Shown: piece after piece, positions 1 through 7,345 of the stretch
How the letters are laid out: each line of letters begins with the position of its first letter
Position numbering within the stretch: position 1 is the first letter of the stretch
DNA from: CAZVAR01 sp964625225
Lineage (GTDB): Bacteria; Pseudomonadota; Alphaproteobacteria; JAJUGE01
NCBI GenBank assembly: GCA_964625225.1
Contig: CAZVAR010000091.1
Coordinates: 1 to 15,703 of the forward strand
DNA: 15,703 nt
Reading direction: 5' to 3'
Translations under genes and position numbers: made by a program
Notes under the pieces: generated by a model
The model's database searches: none
Told to the model about the DNA's origin: nothing
Seen by the model: the letters and a program-made list of their open reading frames with translations, nothing else

Positions 1-1
1 C

Positions 2-1786
2 CGCGGCGCGATGATGGCGACCCTGCGCTGCGATCACCCGGACATCGAGGCCTTCGTCGATGCCAAGCGTGAGCCGGGCCGGCTGCGGATGTTCAACCTG
101 TCGGTCCTGGTCACCGACGCCTTCATGGAGGCCGTGCGGGCCGATGCGCCCTGGAACCTCACGTTCGACGGCACGGTGTACAAGACGCTCCGCGCGCGCG
201 AGCTGTGGGACCGGATCATGCGCGCCACCTATGTGTCGGCGGAGCCGGGCGTCATCTTCATCGACCGCGTCAACCGCCTCAACAACCTCCGATATTGCGA
301 GGAAATTCGGGCGACCAATCCCTGTGGTGAACAGCCGCTGCCGCCCTACGGGGCCTGCCTGCTCGGCTCCATAAACCTGGCCCGACTGGTTCGCGCACCG
401 TTCACGGAGGCGGCCGCACTCGATACGGATCGGCTGGAGCGGCTCATTCCCTTGGCCGTCCGCATGATGGACAACGTCAACGATCTGTCGAACTTTCCGC
501 TGCCGCAGCAACGGCACGAGGCTCAGCAGAAGCGGCGGATCGGCCTCGGTGTCACCGGCCTCGCCGATGCGCTGGCGATGTGCCGGGTTCGCTACGGCAG
601 CGCCGAGGCGATCCGCCTCACCGAACGCTGGCTCGCCGTGTTCCGCCGCTGCGCCTACCTCGCCTCCGTGAGCCTCGCGGCCGAGAAGGGCGCGTTCCCG
701 CTGTTCGATCGTGATCGTTATCTTGCAAGCCCGTTCGTGCAGGGACTCGAACCCGAGGTCCAGGCGGCGATTCGCCAACACGGGATCCGCAACGCGCTGC
801 TCACCTCCATTGCGCCCACCGGGACCATCTCGTTGTTGGCCGACAACGTATCGTCCGGGATTGAGCCGATTTTCGCCTACAGTTTCACGCGGACCGTGCT
901 GATGCCCGACGGCAGTCGGCGGGAGGAGCAGGTCACCGACTTCGCCGTCGCGCTGTTCCGCCGGATGCATGGCGAGCATGCCGCCCTCCCCGACTATTTC
1001 GTCGATGCGCAGTCGCTCGCGCCGGCCGAGCACGTCGCGATGCAGGCGGCGGCCCAGCCCTACATCGACAGCTCGATCTCCAAGACCATCAATCTGCCGG
1101 AGGAGATCAGCTTCGAGGCGTTCAAGGACGTGTACGCTCTGGCCTACGATACCGGCTGCAAAGGATGCACGACCTACCGGCCCAACCCGGTCACCGGCGC
1201 GGTGCTGTCCACCGCCGCAGGCCGGCCGAAACCGGCCGCCGACGAAGGGCCGGCCGGCGGCGCGGAGGTGGTCCACATCACCCAGCCGCTATCCCGGCCG
1301 GAGGTGCTGCCCGGCGCCACCTACAAGCTGAAATGGCCGGAGAGCGAGCACGCGATCTATGTCACGGTCAACGACATCATCCAGGACGGACGGCGGCGGC
1401 CGTTCGAAGTTTTCATCAACTCCAAGAACATGGAGCACTACGCCTGGACGGTGGCGCTGACGCGGATGATCAGTGCCGTATTCCGCCGCGGCGGGGACGT
1501 CTCGTTCGTGGTCGACGAGCTGAAGGCGGTGTTCGACCCGCGCGGCGGTCAGTGGCTGGGCGGACGTTACGTCCCGTCGCTGCTTGCCGCGATCGGTGAC
1601 GTGATCGAGCGCCACATGGTAGCGATCGGCTTCCTCCCGGCCGACGCCGTCGAGCAGCCGCGGGCTCCGGCGGAGGGCACACGGCCCCGGCCGTTCGGAC
1701 AGTGCCCCAAATGCGGCCAGGCCGCCCTCATCCGGCAGGAGGGCTGCGATCTCTGCACGTCGTGCGGCTATTCGCGCTGCGCCTGA
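2..1786 (+). CDS. nrdJ: Adenosylcobalamin-dependent (class II) ribonucleoside-diphosphate reductase, C-terminal part
   Basis: Reduces ribonucleotides to deoxyribonucleotides in the cytoplasm using a B12-derived radical. The reading frame is already open at the window edge (R-G-A before the first Met at 11), so the N-terminus is missing and about 594 residues remain. Counting from the Met at 11, NPCGEQPL at 103-110 carries the thiyl-radical Cys105 and Glu107. PTGTISLLADNVSSGIEP at 269-286 and GCKGCTTYRPN at 382-392 are typical of the B12-dependent class. Residues about 420-540 resemble the TSCPD-type domain of these enzymes. The tail has Cys565/568 and Cys579/582/585/590, a zinc-ribbon-like or redox-shuttle module that would re-reduce the active site. 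The family fit is very good. The exact subclass cannot be fixed without the N-terminus. Confidence 0.96.
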   Translation, partial: RGAMMATLRCDHPDIEAFVDAKREPGRLRMFNLSVLVTDAFMEAVRADAPWNLTFDGTVYKTLRARELWDRIMRATYVSAEPGVIFIDRVNRLNNLRYCEEIRATNPCGEQPLPPYGACLLGSINLARLVRAPFTEAAALDTDRLERLIPLAVRMMDNVNDLSNFPLPQQRHEAQQKRRIGLGVTGLADALAMCRVRYGSAEAIRLTERWLAVFRRCAYLASVSLAAEKGAFPLFDRDRYLASPFVQGLEPEVQAAIRQHGIRNALLTSIAPTGTISLLADNVSSGIEPIFAYSFTRTVLMPDGSRREEQVTDFAVALFRRMHGEHAALPDYFVDAQSLAPAEHVAMQAAAQPYIDSSISKTINLPEEISFEAFKDVYALAYDTGCKGCTTYRPNPVTGAVLSTAAGRPKPAADEGPAGGAEVVHITQPLSRPEVLPGATYKLKWPESEHAIYVTVNDIIQDGRRRPFEVFINSKNMEHYAWTVALTRMISAVFRRGGDVSFVVDELKAVFDPRGGQWLGGRYVPSLLAAIGDVIERHMVAIGFLPADAVEQPRAPAEGTRPRPFGQCPKCGQAALIRQEGCDLCTSCGYSRCA

Positions 1787-1897
1787 CCGGCCGGACGGGC
1801 GCCCTCTTCACGAGACGGTCGCAGCGACGAAACTTTATGGCGCCGCTCTGGTTCATGGCTTCGAGGGAGCGAGGTCCTTTTCCGATAGTTCTCGTCG

Positions 1898-3175
1898 ATG
1901 CGAATCCTGCTGATCCAGGACGACCCGGAACGCCGTCGAATGCTTGCCGGGCAGGTACGGCAGGAATTTCCGCAAGCGACGGTCATCGAGGCAAGCACCG
2001 CAGCCGCAGCGGACCTGGTGTCCGATCTGGATGAGGTCGAACTGCTGGTCACCGACGGCGCGGCGGCCGGAGTGCCCCGATCCGACTTGATCGAGCGGAT
2101 CATCGATCGATTCCCCGACTGCCCCATCGTGACCTTCGCCGGTAGCGGCGTCATCGACGGCGGACAGTCCGGGCTGGGCCTCGCTTCGGTCGTGGACGCC
2201 CCGCAGCCCGGCGCCGGGGAGCGGGGAGCGGACCGGGACGCCGAACGCCGCTGCAGGGAGTTGCTCCGAATGATCCCGGCGAGCTGCTGCCAGTGCAGCA
2301 CCGACGGCCGAATCCTGGATGCCAATCCGAGCTTCGGTGATCTGATCGGGGCGAAAGACGTTCTCGGCCGCCGGCTACAGGAGTTCCTGGTCGAGCCGAA
2401 TCAGTTGAGTTCCGTTCTGGCCGCGGCCCAGATCGGCGCCGGTATCGAGGTGGCGCTTCGCCGTCGGGACGGAGAACAGATCTGGACCGTGATGCGGGCC
2501 GGGACCCGGCCGGGACACGCCAGCATCGCATGTTCGTTCACCGATATCACCGCCCGCAAGGAGGCGGAGGAGCGGACCGGGGCCCTGCTGCGCGAGAAGG
2601 ACGCGCTGATCGAGGAACTGTATCACCGGGTCAACAACAATCTCCAGATCCTCATGTCGTTCGTGCAACAGCTCGTCCGCGAGACGCCCGACACGGCGGC
2701 CCGGGCCGGGCTCCAGGACCTCGGCGCGCGGATCTACTCGCTGTCACTGGTCCAGGATCAGCTCTATCGCAATCAGAACTTCGCGGAGGTCGATCTCCGA
2801 CGTTACCTCGAGGAGCTTTGCGCCGCACGGCTGCGCGGAAGCCGGATCGACCGTACGCTCGATCTCGTCGATCTGCGCCTGCCGATCGCACGCGCTATCC
2901 CGATCGGCCTGATCGCCAACGAGCTTCTTCTGAATGCGGTCCAGCACGCGTTCCGCGGCGTCGCGGAGCCACGCCTGCGGGTGACCTTGGACCACCGCCA
3001 GGGCCGTCACCTGCTCCGCGTCGCCGACAACGGGACCGGCATGGCGACCGACGTCCCGCCGGAAGGCTACGGCTATCGGCTGATCCGCCTGCTGGCCGGC
3101 CAGATCGGGGCGGAGGTCAGCATCGTGTCCGAAGGCGGCACCGCCGTGACCGTTGCGTTCGCCGCGACCGGCTAG
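1898..3175 (+). CDS. PAS-containing sensor histidine kinase (HisKA_2 type) with degenerate N-terminal receiver
   Basis: Predicted cytoplasmic sensor kinase of 425 residues with no membrane segment. Residues 1-84 look like a response-regulator receiver: acidic pair Asp8-Asp9, candidate phospho-acceptor Asp53 and Thr79. The conserved Lys near the end is not visible, so phospho-transfer through it is doubtful. A PAS domain spans about 118-222 and ends in the usual SFTDITARKEAE linker. The H-box YHRVNNNLQ puts the phospho-accepting His at 243, as in HisKA_2 kinases. The ATPase domain has an N-box (Asn341, Asn346, His350), a G1 box DNGTG at 377-381 and a G2-like GYGYRL at 390-395. No partner response regulator lies in the window, so it is an orphan here. 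ATG 1898 is chosen because the receiver beta-1 strand starts there. Its Shine-Dalgarno is poor. Confidence 0.9.
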   Translation: MRILLIQDDPERRRMLAGQVRQEFPQATVIEASTAAAADLVSDLDEVELLVTDGAAAGVPRSDLIERIIDRFPDCPIVTFAGSGVIDGGQSGLGLASVVDAPQPGAGERGADRDAERRCRELLRMIPASCCQCSTDGRILDANPSFGDLIGAKDVLGRRLQEFLVEPNQLSSVLAAAQIGAGIEVALRRRDGEQIWTVMRAGTRPGHASIACSFTDITARKEAEERTGALLREKDALIEELYHRVNNNLQILMSFVQQLVRETPDTAARAGLQDLGARIYSLSLVQDQLYRNQNFAEVDLRRYLEELCAARLRGSRIDRTLDLVDLRLPIARAIPIGLIANELLLNAVQHAFRGVAEPRLRVTLDHRQGRHLLRVADNGTGMATDVPPEGYGYRLIRLLAGQIGAEVSIVSEGGTAVTVAFAATG

Positions 3176-3177
3176 CC

Positions 3178-4218
3178 TTGCGGCGCTTCGCCTTCCCAGC
3201 ACTCGGCCTCCTGGTCCTGCTCGCCGCCTTGGCGGGTGCCGGCCCATGGCTCCTTCTCGCCGACCGCACGGAGGCAGCCATCGCCGACTGGGTTGCGGCC
3301 CGCCGTGCCGAGGGTTTCGCGATCGCGCATTCGGGCATCGAGGTCGGCGGCTTCCCGACCCGCGTCGCCGTCACCATCGCACGGCCGGAGGTCGTGCGGC
3401 CGGGCCCGGGCGGCGCGCTGTCCTGGAGCGGGCCAGCCGCGACCTTCGCTGCATCGCCATGGCGCTCGGAGGTCGTCGACTTCACGCTACCCGGCGTTCA
3501 GCAGGCACAGCTTTCCGGCCGACAGCCGGCGACGAACCTCCGCATTATGGTCCGCGACGTCAGCGGCATGCTCGGACCCGACGACCAAGCACGAGGATGG
3601 GTACTGACCGCCGCCGGGCGCGACCTCGGCATCGCACCCTACTCCGTCGGCCAACCGGTGCTCCACGCGCCGGCCGTCCGGCTGCGGCTGTCGACCCCCG
3701 AACCGTTCGCGCCCCGCGCTCCGCTCGATTTCGGGATCGAGATCGACCGCCTCGCGGTGCCGGAACCGACCGGCCTCTTCGGCGCGACGATCGACCGGCT
3801 CGTCGTCACCGGCACGCTGACGCCGCTTCCGGCCGACCTGACCGCCGACGCCCTCACAGCCTGGCGAGCCGCCGGCGGCGCGGTCGTGCTCCACCAGGGC
3901 GCCCTGCTCTGGGGCCCGCTCGCAGCCGAACTCACCGGCCGGCTGACCCTCGACGCGGCGCTCCGCCCCCAAGGAAGCCTGTCCGCCCGCATTCACGGTT
4001 ACGACGCCGCGATCGACATACTGGTGCGCAGCGGCCGGATACCGGCCGGGAACGCGGCGCCGCTCAAGCTCCTGGCCCGCCTGCTGGCCGCCCGCAGCGG
4101 TGACGGCGCCACGGAGGTTCCGGTGCGGCTCGAGGACGGCTGGCTGTCGGTCGGCCCGATCCGTATCGCGCCCCTGCCGGCGCTGGCCGCGCCAACGGCG
4201 ACAGCCGAGACCGGCTAG
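3178..4218 (+). CDS. DUF2125 family membrane-anchored protein
   Basis: Protein of 346 residues, function unknown. It has a short basic start (MRRF) and one hydrophobic segment at about residues 7-27, then an ADRTEAAIADWVAARRAEGF stretch and an EVGGFPTRVAVTI stretch that closely match the DUF2125 pattern of alphaproteobacteria. The bulk is probably periplasmic and beta-rich, held by an N-terminal signal anchor. The start is the TTG at 3178, only 2 nt after the kinase stop. No ATG lies at a sensible place: the first in-frame ATG is well inside the domain. Translational coupling with the kinase is therefore likely, although I see no strong Shine-Dalgarno. Its stop (4216-4218) overlaps the stop of tyrA on the other strand. 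Family assignment is good; role unknown. Confidence 0.85.
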   Translation: MRRFAFPALGLLVLLAALAGAGPWLLLADRTEAAIADWVAARRAEGFAIAHSGIEVGGFPTRVAVTIARPEVVRPGPGGALSWSGPAATFAASPWRSEVVDFTLPGVQQAQLSGRQPATNLRIMVRDVSGMLGPDDQARGWVLTAAGRDLGIAPYSVGQPVLHAPAVRLRLSTPEPFAPRAPLDFGIEIDRLAVPEPTGLFGATIDRLVVTGTLTPLPADLTADALTAWRAAGGAVVLHQGALLWGPLAAELTGRLTLDAALRPQGSLSARIHGYDAAIDILVRSGRIPAGNAAPLKLLARLLAARSGDGATEVPVRLEDGWLSVGPIRIAPLPALAAPTATAETG

Positions 4219-5105
4219 GCCTGCTTCGCGTCGATCAGCCGGCGGCGGATCTCGCGCGTCCGGCGGATGAGGCTCTCGATCTTCTCCCCCTCCCCCCAGC
4301 GGATCGCACGCTGGAGCTGTGCCAGGTCCTCCTGGAGTCGGGCGCAAACGTCGAGCAGCGAATCGCGATTGTTCAGGAAGATGTCGCGCCACATGATCGG
4401 GTCCGAGGCGGCGATCCGTGTGAAGTCCCGGAAGCCGCTGGCTGCGAACTTGATCACCTCCTGCTGCAGGTGCGTGCCGAGGTCGGTCGCGGTACCGACG
4501 ATGGTGAAGGCGATCAGGTGCGGCAGGTGCGAGGTGATCGCCAGCACCTGGTCGTGGTGCGCCGGGTCCATGATCTCGATGCTCGCGCCGCAGCGTCGCC
4601 ACAGCTCGGCGATCCGGTCGATCGCGGCCGGATCCGTGCCGGGCGGCGGCGTCAGGATGCACCAGCGTCCCTCGAATAACTCGGCGAAGCCCGCCTCCGG
4701 CCCCGAATGCTCGGTACCGGCGATCGGGTGGCCGGGTACGAAATGCACGCCCTCCGGCACGAGCGGGCCGAGATCGCGGATCACCGACTGCTTGGTCGAC
4801 CCGACATCGCTGACGATCGCCCCCGGCTTCAGGGCCGGCGCGATCGCCTCGCCCACCGCGGCGAAGGCACCGATCGGCGTGCAGACCATGACGAGATCGG
4901 CCCCGGAGACGGTCTCCGGAAGGGACAGGCTGACGCTGTCCACGAAACCGAGGCGCTGCGCCGTGTCGAGCTCCGACTGGGTCAGGGCGGTGGCCGCGAT
5001 GTGACCGACGAGCCCGTGCCGCTTCATGCAGCGCGCGAGCGACGAGCCGATCAGACCGACGCCGATCAGGGCGGCCCGGTCGAAGAGAACACTGGTATCC
5101 GACAT
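4215..5105 (-). CDS. tyrA: Prephenate/arogenate dehydrogenase (cyclohexadienyl dehydrogenase)
   Basis: Oxidative decarboxylation of prephenate (or arogenate) in tyrosine synthesis, cytoplasmic, 296 residues. A Rossmann motif GVGLIG (15-20) follows the first beta strand. DVGSTK (100-105) and GHPIAGTEHSG (125-135, with the family's catalytic His at 126) are present, and HHDQVLAITSHLPHL (183-197) completes the family signature. There is no fused chorismate mutase and no obvious ACT domain, so it is a monofunctional short form. The ATG at 5105 is chosen because it begins just before the Rossmann fold and lies 5 nt after the hisC stop. Longer upstream frames only shadow hisC. It is third in a chorismate mutase-hisC-tyrA operon. 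Prephenate versus arogenate preference cannot be read from the sequence. Confidence 0.94.
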   Translation of the reverse strand: MSDTSVLFDRAALIGVGLIGSSLARCMKRHGLVGHIAATALTQSELDTAQRLGFVDSVSLSLPETVSGADLVMVCTPIGAFAAVGEAIAPALKPGAIVSDVGSTKQSVIRDLGPLVPEGVHFVPGHPIAGTEHSGPEAGFAELFEGRWCILTPPPGTDPAAIDRIAELWRRCGASIEIMDPAHHDQVLAITSHLPHLIAFTIVGTATDLGTHLQQEVIKFAASGFRDFTRIAASDPIMWRDIFLNNRDSLLDVCARLQEDLAQLQRAIRWGEGEKIESLIRRTREIRRRLIDAKQA

Positions 5106-5110
5106 CGGTC

Positions 5111-6205
5111 TCAGGCAGGAGCGAACTGGGCAAGGGCGTCCACCACCGCGCGCATGTCCTCGGCGCGTCCGATGGTGATCCGCAGGCTGTCGGGCAGGCC
5201 GTAGCCGCCCATCCGGCGCGGGATGATCCCGCGGGCGTTGAGGTGACGGAGTGCGGCTTCGGCGTCGCGGCCCGGAATGTCGGGAAACCGCACCAGCACG
5301 AAATTGCCGACGCTCGGCGGCACGGTCAGCCCCAGCGCCCGGCACTGCTCGGAGAACCAGGGCAGCCACTCGGCATTGTGCCGGCACGACTCGGCGGCGT
5401 GCGACGTGTCCTCGACCGCGGCCACTCCGGCGGCGATCGCCGGCGCACTGACGTTGAACGGCCCCCGCACCCGGTGCAGCACATCGATCACCTCGGCCGG
5501 ACCGTAGCACCAGCCGAGGCGCAGGGCGGCGAGGCCATGGATCTTCGAGAAGGTGCGCGTCATCACGACGTTCGGCCAGGCGTCGACGAGCCGCACCCCG
5601 GCGTCGTAGTCGTTGCGGGTGACGTACTCGGCGTAGGCGGCATCGACCACCAGCAGCGCCTGCTCCGGCAGACCGCGCCGCAGCCGTGCCATCTCTTCGG
5701 CCGACAGGTAGGACCCGGTCGGATTGTTCGGGTTTGCAATGAAGACGAGACGGGTGCGCGGGGTCACCGCATCGAGGATGGCATCGACGCTGGCGGTCAG
5801 GTCGGTCTCTGGCGCAACCACCGGCGTCGCCCCGACCGACCGCGTGATGATCGGGTACATCGCGAAGCCGTGCTCGGTGAAGATCACCTCGTCGCCCGGG
5901 CCGACATAGGCACGGGCGAGCAGCGCCAGCAGCTCGTCGGAGCCGGCGCCGCAGGCGATCCGGTCCGGGTCCAAGCCGTGCAGGCGGCCGATCGCCTCGC
6001 GCAGGGCGGTCGCGTGGCCGTCGGGATAGAGATGCAGGCGCTCCGCTTCTGCCCGGTAGGCGGCGATCGCCCGCGGGCTCGCACCGAGCGGGTTCTCATT
6101 GGAGGAGAGCTTGATGATGCGCGTCCGGCCGGGCAGCGCGGACTCGCCGCCGACATAGGGGGCGATGTCGAGGATGCCGGGACGCGGCTTGAGCGGGCTG
6201 GTCAT
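5111..6205 (-). CDS. hisC: Histidinol-phosphate / aromatic aminotransferase, HisC family
   Basis: PLP-dependent class I/II aminotransferase of 364 residues, cytoplasmic. Visible signatures: LSSNENPLGASP near 33-44, the CGAGSDE phosphate-binding turn (85-91), ANPNNPTG (157-164), Asp188 in VVDAAYAEYV, and TRTFSKIHGLAALRLGW with the Schiff-base Lys at 221. HisC enzymes convert imidazole-acetol phosphate to histidinol phosphate, and many relatives also transaminate prephenate, phenylpyruvate or hydroxyphenylpyruvate. Its position between chorismate mutase and tyrA suggests an aromatic amino acid role here, possibly as well as histidine synthesis. The start is the ATG at 6205, 1 nt after the upstream stop (TGA-G-ATG), which points to coupled translation. 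A longer frame to 6262 would only run into the upstream gene. Confidence 0.93.
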   Translation of the reverse strand: MTSPLKPRPGILDIAPYVGGESALPGRTRIIKLSSNENPLGASPRAIAAYRAEAERLHLYPDGHATALREAIGRLHGLDPDRIACGAGSDELLALLARAYVGPGDEVIFTEHGFAMYPIITRSVGATPVVAPETDLTASVDAILDAVTPRTRLVFIANPNNPTGSYLSAEEMARLRRGLPEQALLVVDAAYAEYVTRNDYDAGVRLVDAWPNVVMTRTFSKIHGLAALRLGWCYGPAEVIDVLHRVRGPFNVSAPAIAAGVAAVEDTSHAAESCRHNAEWLPWFSEQCRALGLTVPPSVGNFVLVRFPDIPGRDAEAALRHLNARGIIPRRMGGYGLPDSLRITIGRAEDMRAVVDALAQFAPA

Positions 6206-6206
6206 C

Positions 6207-7106
6207 TCAGGCGACTTCGGTGCGCGACTGGGTGGTGGCATCCGCCACGACCGGCGCGGCATAGCCGCCGAGCGGCAGCACGCGCCGAACCGGCGCGCGC
6301 GCCGCCGCGGCGAGGCGCGGGTCGTCCGATGCGACGAGCCCGCCCGCCTCGATCAGGTGCAATCGGCCGCCGGCCGCCGCCGCCAGCGCCCGCACGGCGA
6401 CGAACCCGGCCGCCGTGAGGCCGGCGACAACGGCCGCCGCCGCCGTCGGCTGATCGCTTTCCGCAAGAAGGCAGCCGCGATCCTCGTTCGAAGGGTCGGG
6501 TTCGCCCGCGGCGATCACGATCGCCTGGGCGCGGCTCTCGGGCCGATCTTGCCCGGCGACCAGCGGGAGGCGAGACAGGATGCGGGGAGTCACGGAAGCA
6601 TCATCGGCCAGCAGGGGCCACCACGGCTCCTCGCCGTCCTCGCCGTCCTCCTCGGGCACGGGAAGGACGCCGATCGAAGCCTCGCCGGCGCGCAAGGCAG
6701 CGACGACCTGCTGCGGGCGGGCGCAGCGGCGATAGCGCGCGGCGGCACCGTACTGGTCGCGCGCAAGGTCCCAGCGGGCCGCGCCGGCACGGCCCTCGGG
6801 CGCATGCACCGCAACCACGATCTCGGTCTGCACCCGAAGCTGGCCGGCCATGATCTCCCGCCAGATACGCAGGAGGGAGACGCGCGGAAAGGGGCCGCGA
6901 TGCCGTTCGAGCAAGCGACGCAGAATGCGCGCTTCGCGGCCGGGCCGGAAGAACTGCGTGCGCGCGCCGTCGCCCGGCGCCGCGTGCTTGGCGCGGGCGA
7001 CCTGCTCCACCACTGCCGTACGCTGCATCAGCAGGTCGTGCAGGGCGTCGTCGATCCGATCGATCTCCCGACGAAGCTCGTCGAGGGTGCGCGCGCCTGA
7101 TGGCAT
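6207..7106 (-). CDS. Chorismate mutase (AroQ type) with degenerate dehydratase/ACT-like C-terminal region
   Basis: Residues 1-95 form an AroQ-class chorismate mutase: Arg12 in LDELRREIDRID, Arg29 in LLMQRTAVVEQVARAK, Lys40, and Arg57-Glu58 in FRPGREARILRRL match the E. coli P-protein active-site pattern. It would convert chorismate to prephenate. Residues about 95-200 read like a worn prephenate dehydratase fold (DQYG, then GEASIGVLPVPEEDG, then PWWPLL). The catalytic T-R-F motif is absent, with S-R-A at 191-193 in roughly that place. Residues 210-265 resemble a weak ACT domain. Length is 299 residues from ATG 7106, which has GGAA about 8 nt upstream. ATG 7142 (311 residues) and TTG 7172 are alternatives. 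First gene of the hisC-tyrA operon. Confidence 0.85.
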   Translation of the reverse strand: MPSGARTLDELRREIDRIDDALHDLLMQRTAVVEQVARAKHAAPGDGARTQFFRPGREARILRRLLERHRGPFPRVSLLRIWREIMAGQLRVQTEIVVAVHAPEGRAGAARWDLARDQYGAAARYRRCARPQQVVAALRAGEASIGVLPVPEEDGEDGEEPWWPLLADDASVTPRILSRLPLVAGQDRPESRAQAIVIAAGEPDPSNEDRGCLLAESDQPTAAAAVVAGLTAAGFVAVRALAAAAGGRLHLIEAGGLVASDDPRLAAAARAPVRRVLPLGGYAAPVVADATTQSRTEVA

Positions 7107-7143
7107 TGAGGATTTCCGCGACAGGGGTCCGAAAAGCGGCATA

Positions 7144-7172
7144 GTACTAGTCCCGCACCCTCTCGAAATCAA
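7144..7172 (-). promoter_or_regulatory. Possible sigma-70-like promoter for the chorismate mutase operon
   Basis: On the minus strand TTGATT (7172-7167) and TAGTAC (7149-7144) are spaced by 17 nt, and an alternative -10, TACTAT, lies at 7146-7141. Matches to consensus are only partial (4/6 for the -35; 3/6 and 4/6 for the two -10 options). If used, transcription would begin near 7137, which would favour ATG 7106 as the real start and would leave the upstream leader-like ORF untranscribed. Weak call. Confidence 0.2.
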
Positions 7173-7233
7173 AGAAAACGTCCACGCCCCGAAGCCAGTA
7201 CCGGCCGGCGGGGATGAGGCGCGTGGGAGGCAT
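7147..7233 (-). other. Candidate short leader ORF rich in aromatic codons, upstream of chorismate mutase
   Basis: A 28-codon frame starts at ATG 7233 and stops with TAG at 7149-7147, just upstream of the chorismate mutase start candidates. Its second half holds Tyr and Trp next to each other (codons 12-13), then Phe-Phe and another Phe (codons 20, 21 and 23). That is five aromatic codons in 12, ahead of an aromatic amino acid gene. There is no good Shine-Dalgarno before the ATG, and the ATG sits in the G-tract repeat, where long open frames on the C-rich strand are expected by composition. It could be an attenuation leader or chance. Confidence 0.2.
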
Positions 7234-7330
7234 GGGGGTTCGCGGGCGTTGATGGGGCTCTGTGGGGATTCGTGTGGGTCCGTGGGCGTTCGTGTGGGTT
7301 TGTGGGGATTGATGGGGGTTCGTGGGGGTC
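7231..7330. repeat. Tandem G-tract array with a 10-bp period
   Basis: Ten consecutive degenerate 10-bp units, consensus near CGTGGGGGTT, each with a G-run that begins at about the fourth base (for example 7234, 7244, 7254, 7264, 7284, 7304, 7314, 7324). TGTGGGGATT occurs twice, 40 bp apart, and CGTGTGGGT twice, 20 bp apart. G-runs at similar spacing continue beyond the N gap (7352, 7361, 7373, 7382). The plus strand has strong G-quadruplex potential, and the runs fall on one face of the helix. The period is not a multiple of three and both strands lack a recognisable protein. Confidence 0.85.
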
Positions 7331-7335
7331 AAGAT

Positions 7336-7345
7336 NNNNNNNNNN
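7336..7345. other. Assembly gap (10 N)
   Basis: Ten unknown bases interrupt the G-rich array. The round number suggests a placeholder of unspecified true length. Polymerase stalling or read collapse in the repeat is a likely cause. Confidence 0.98.

Noticed and set aside
1787..1897. General-stress (EcfG-type) promoter before the histidine kinase.
   Set aside because: I found no GGAAC...CGTT pair at the needed spacing and no clear sigma-70 promoter either.
4267..5004. Long plus-strand frame antisense to tyrA.
   Set aside because: The opposite strand encodes a full TyrA with all its motifs, and the antisense translation has none.
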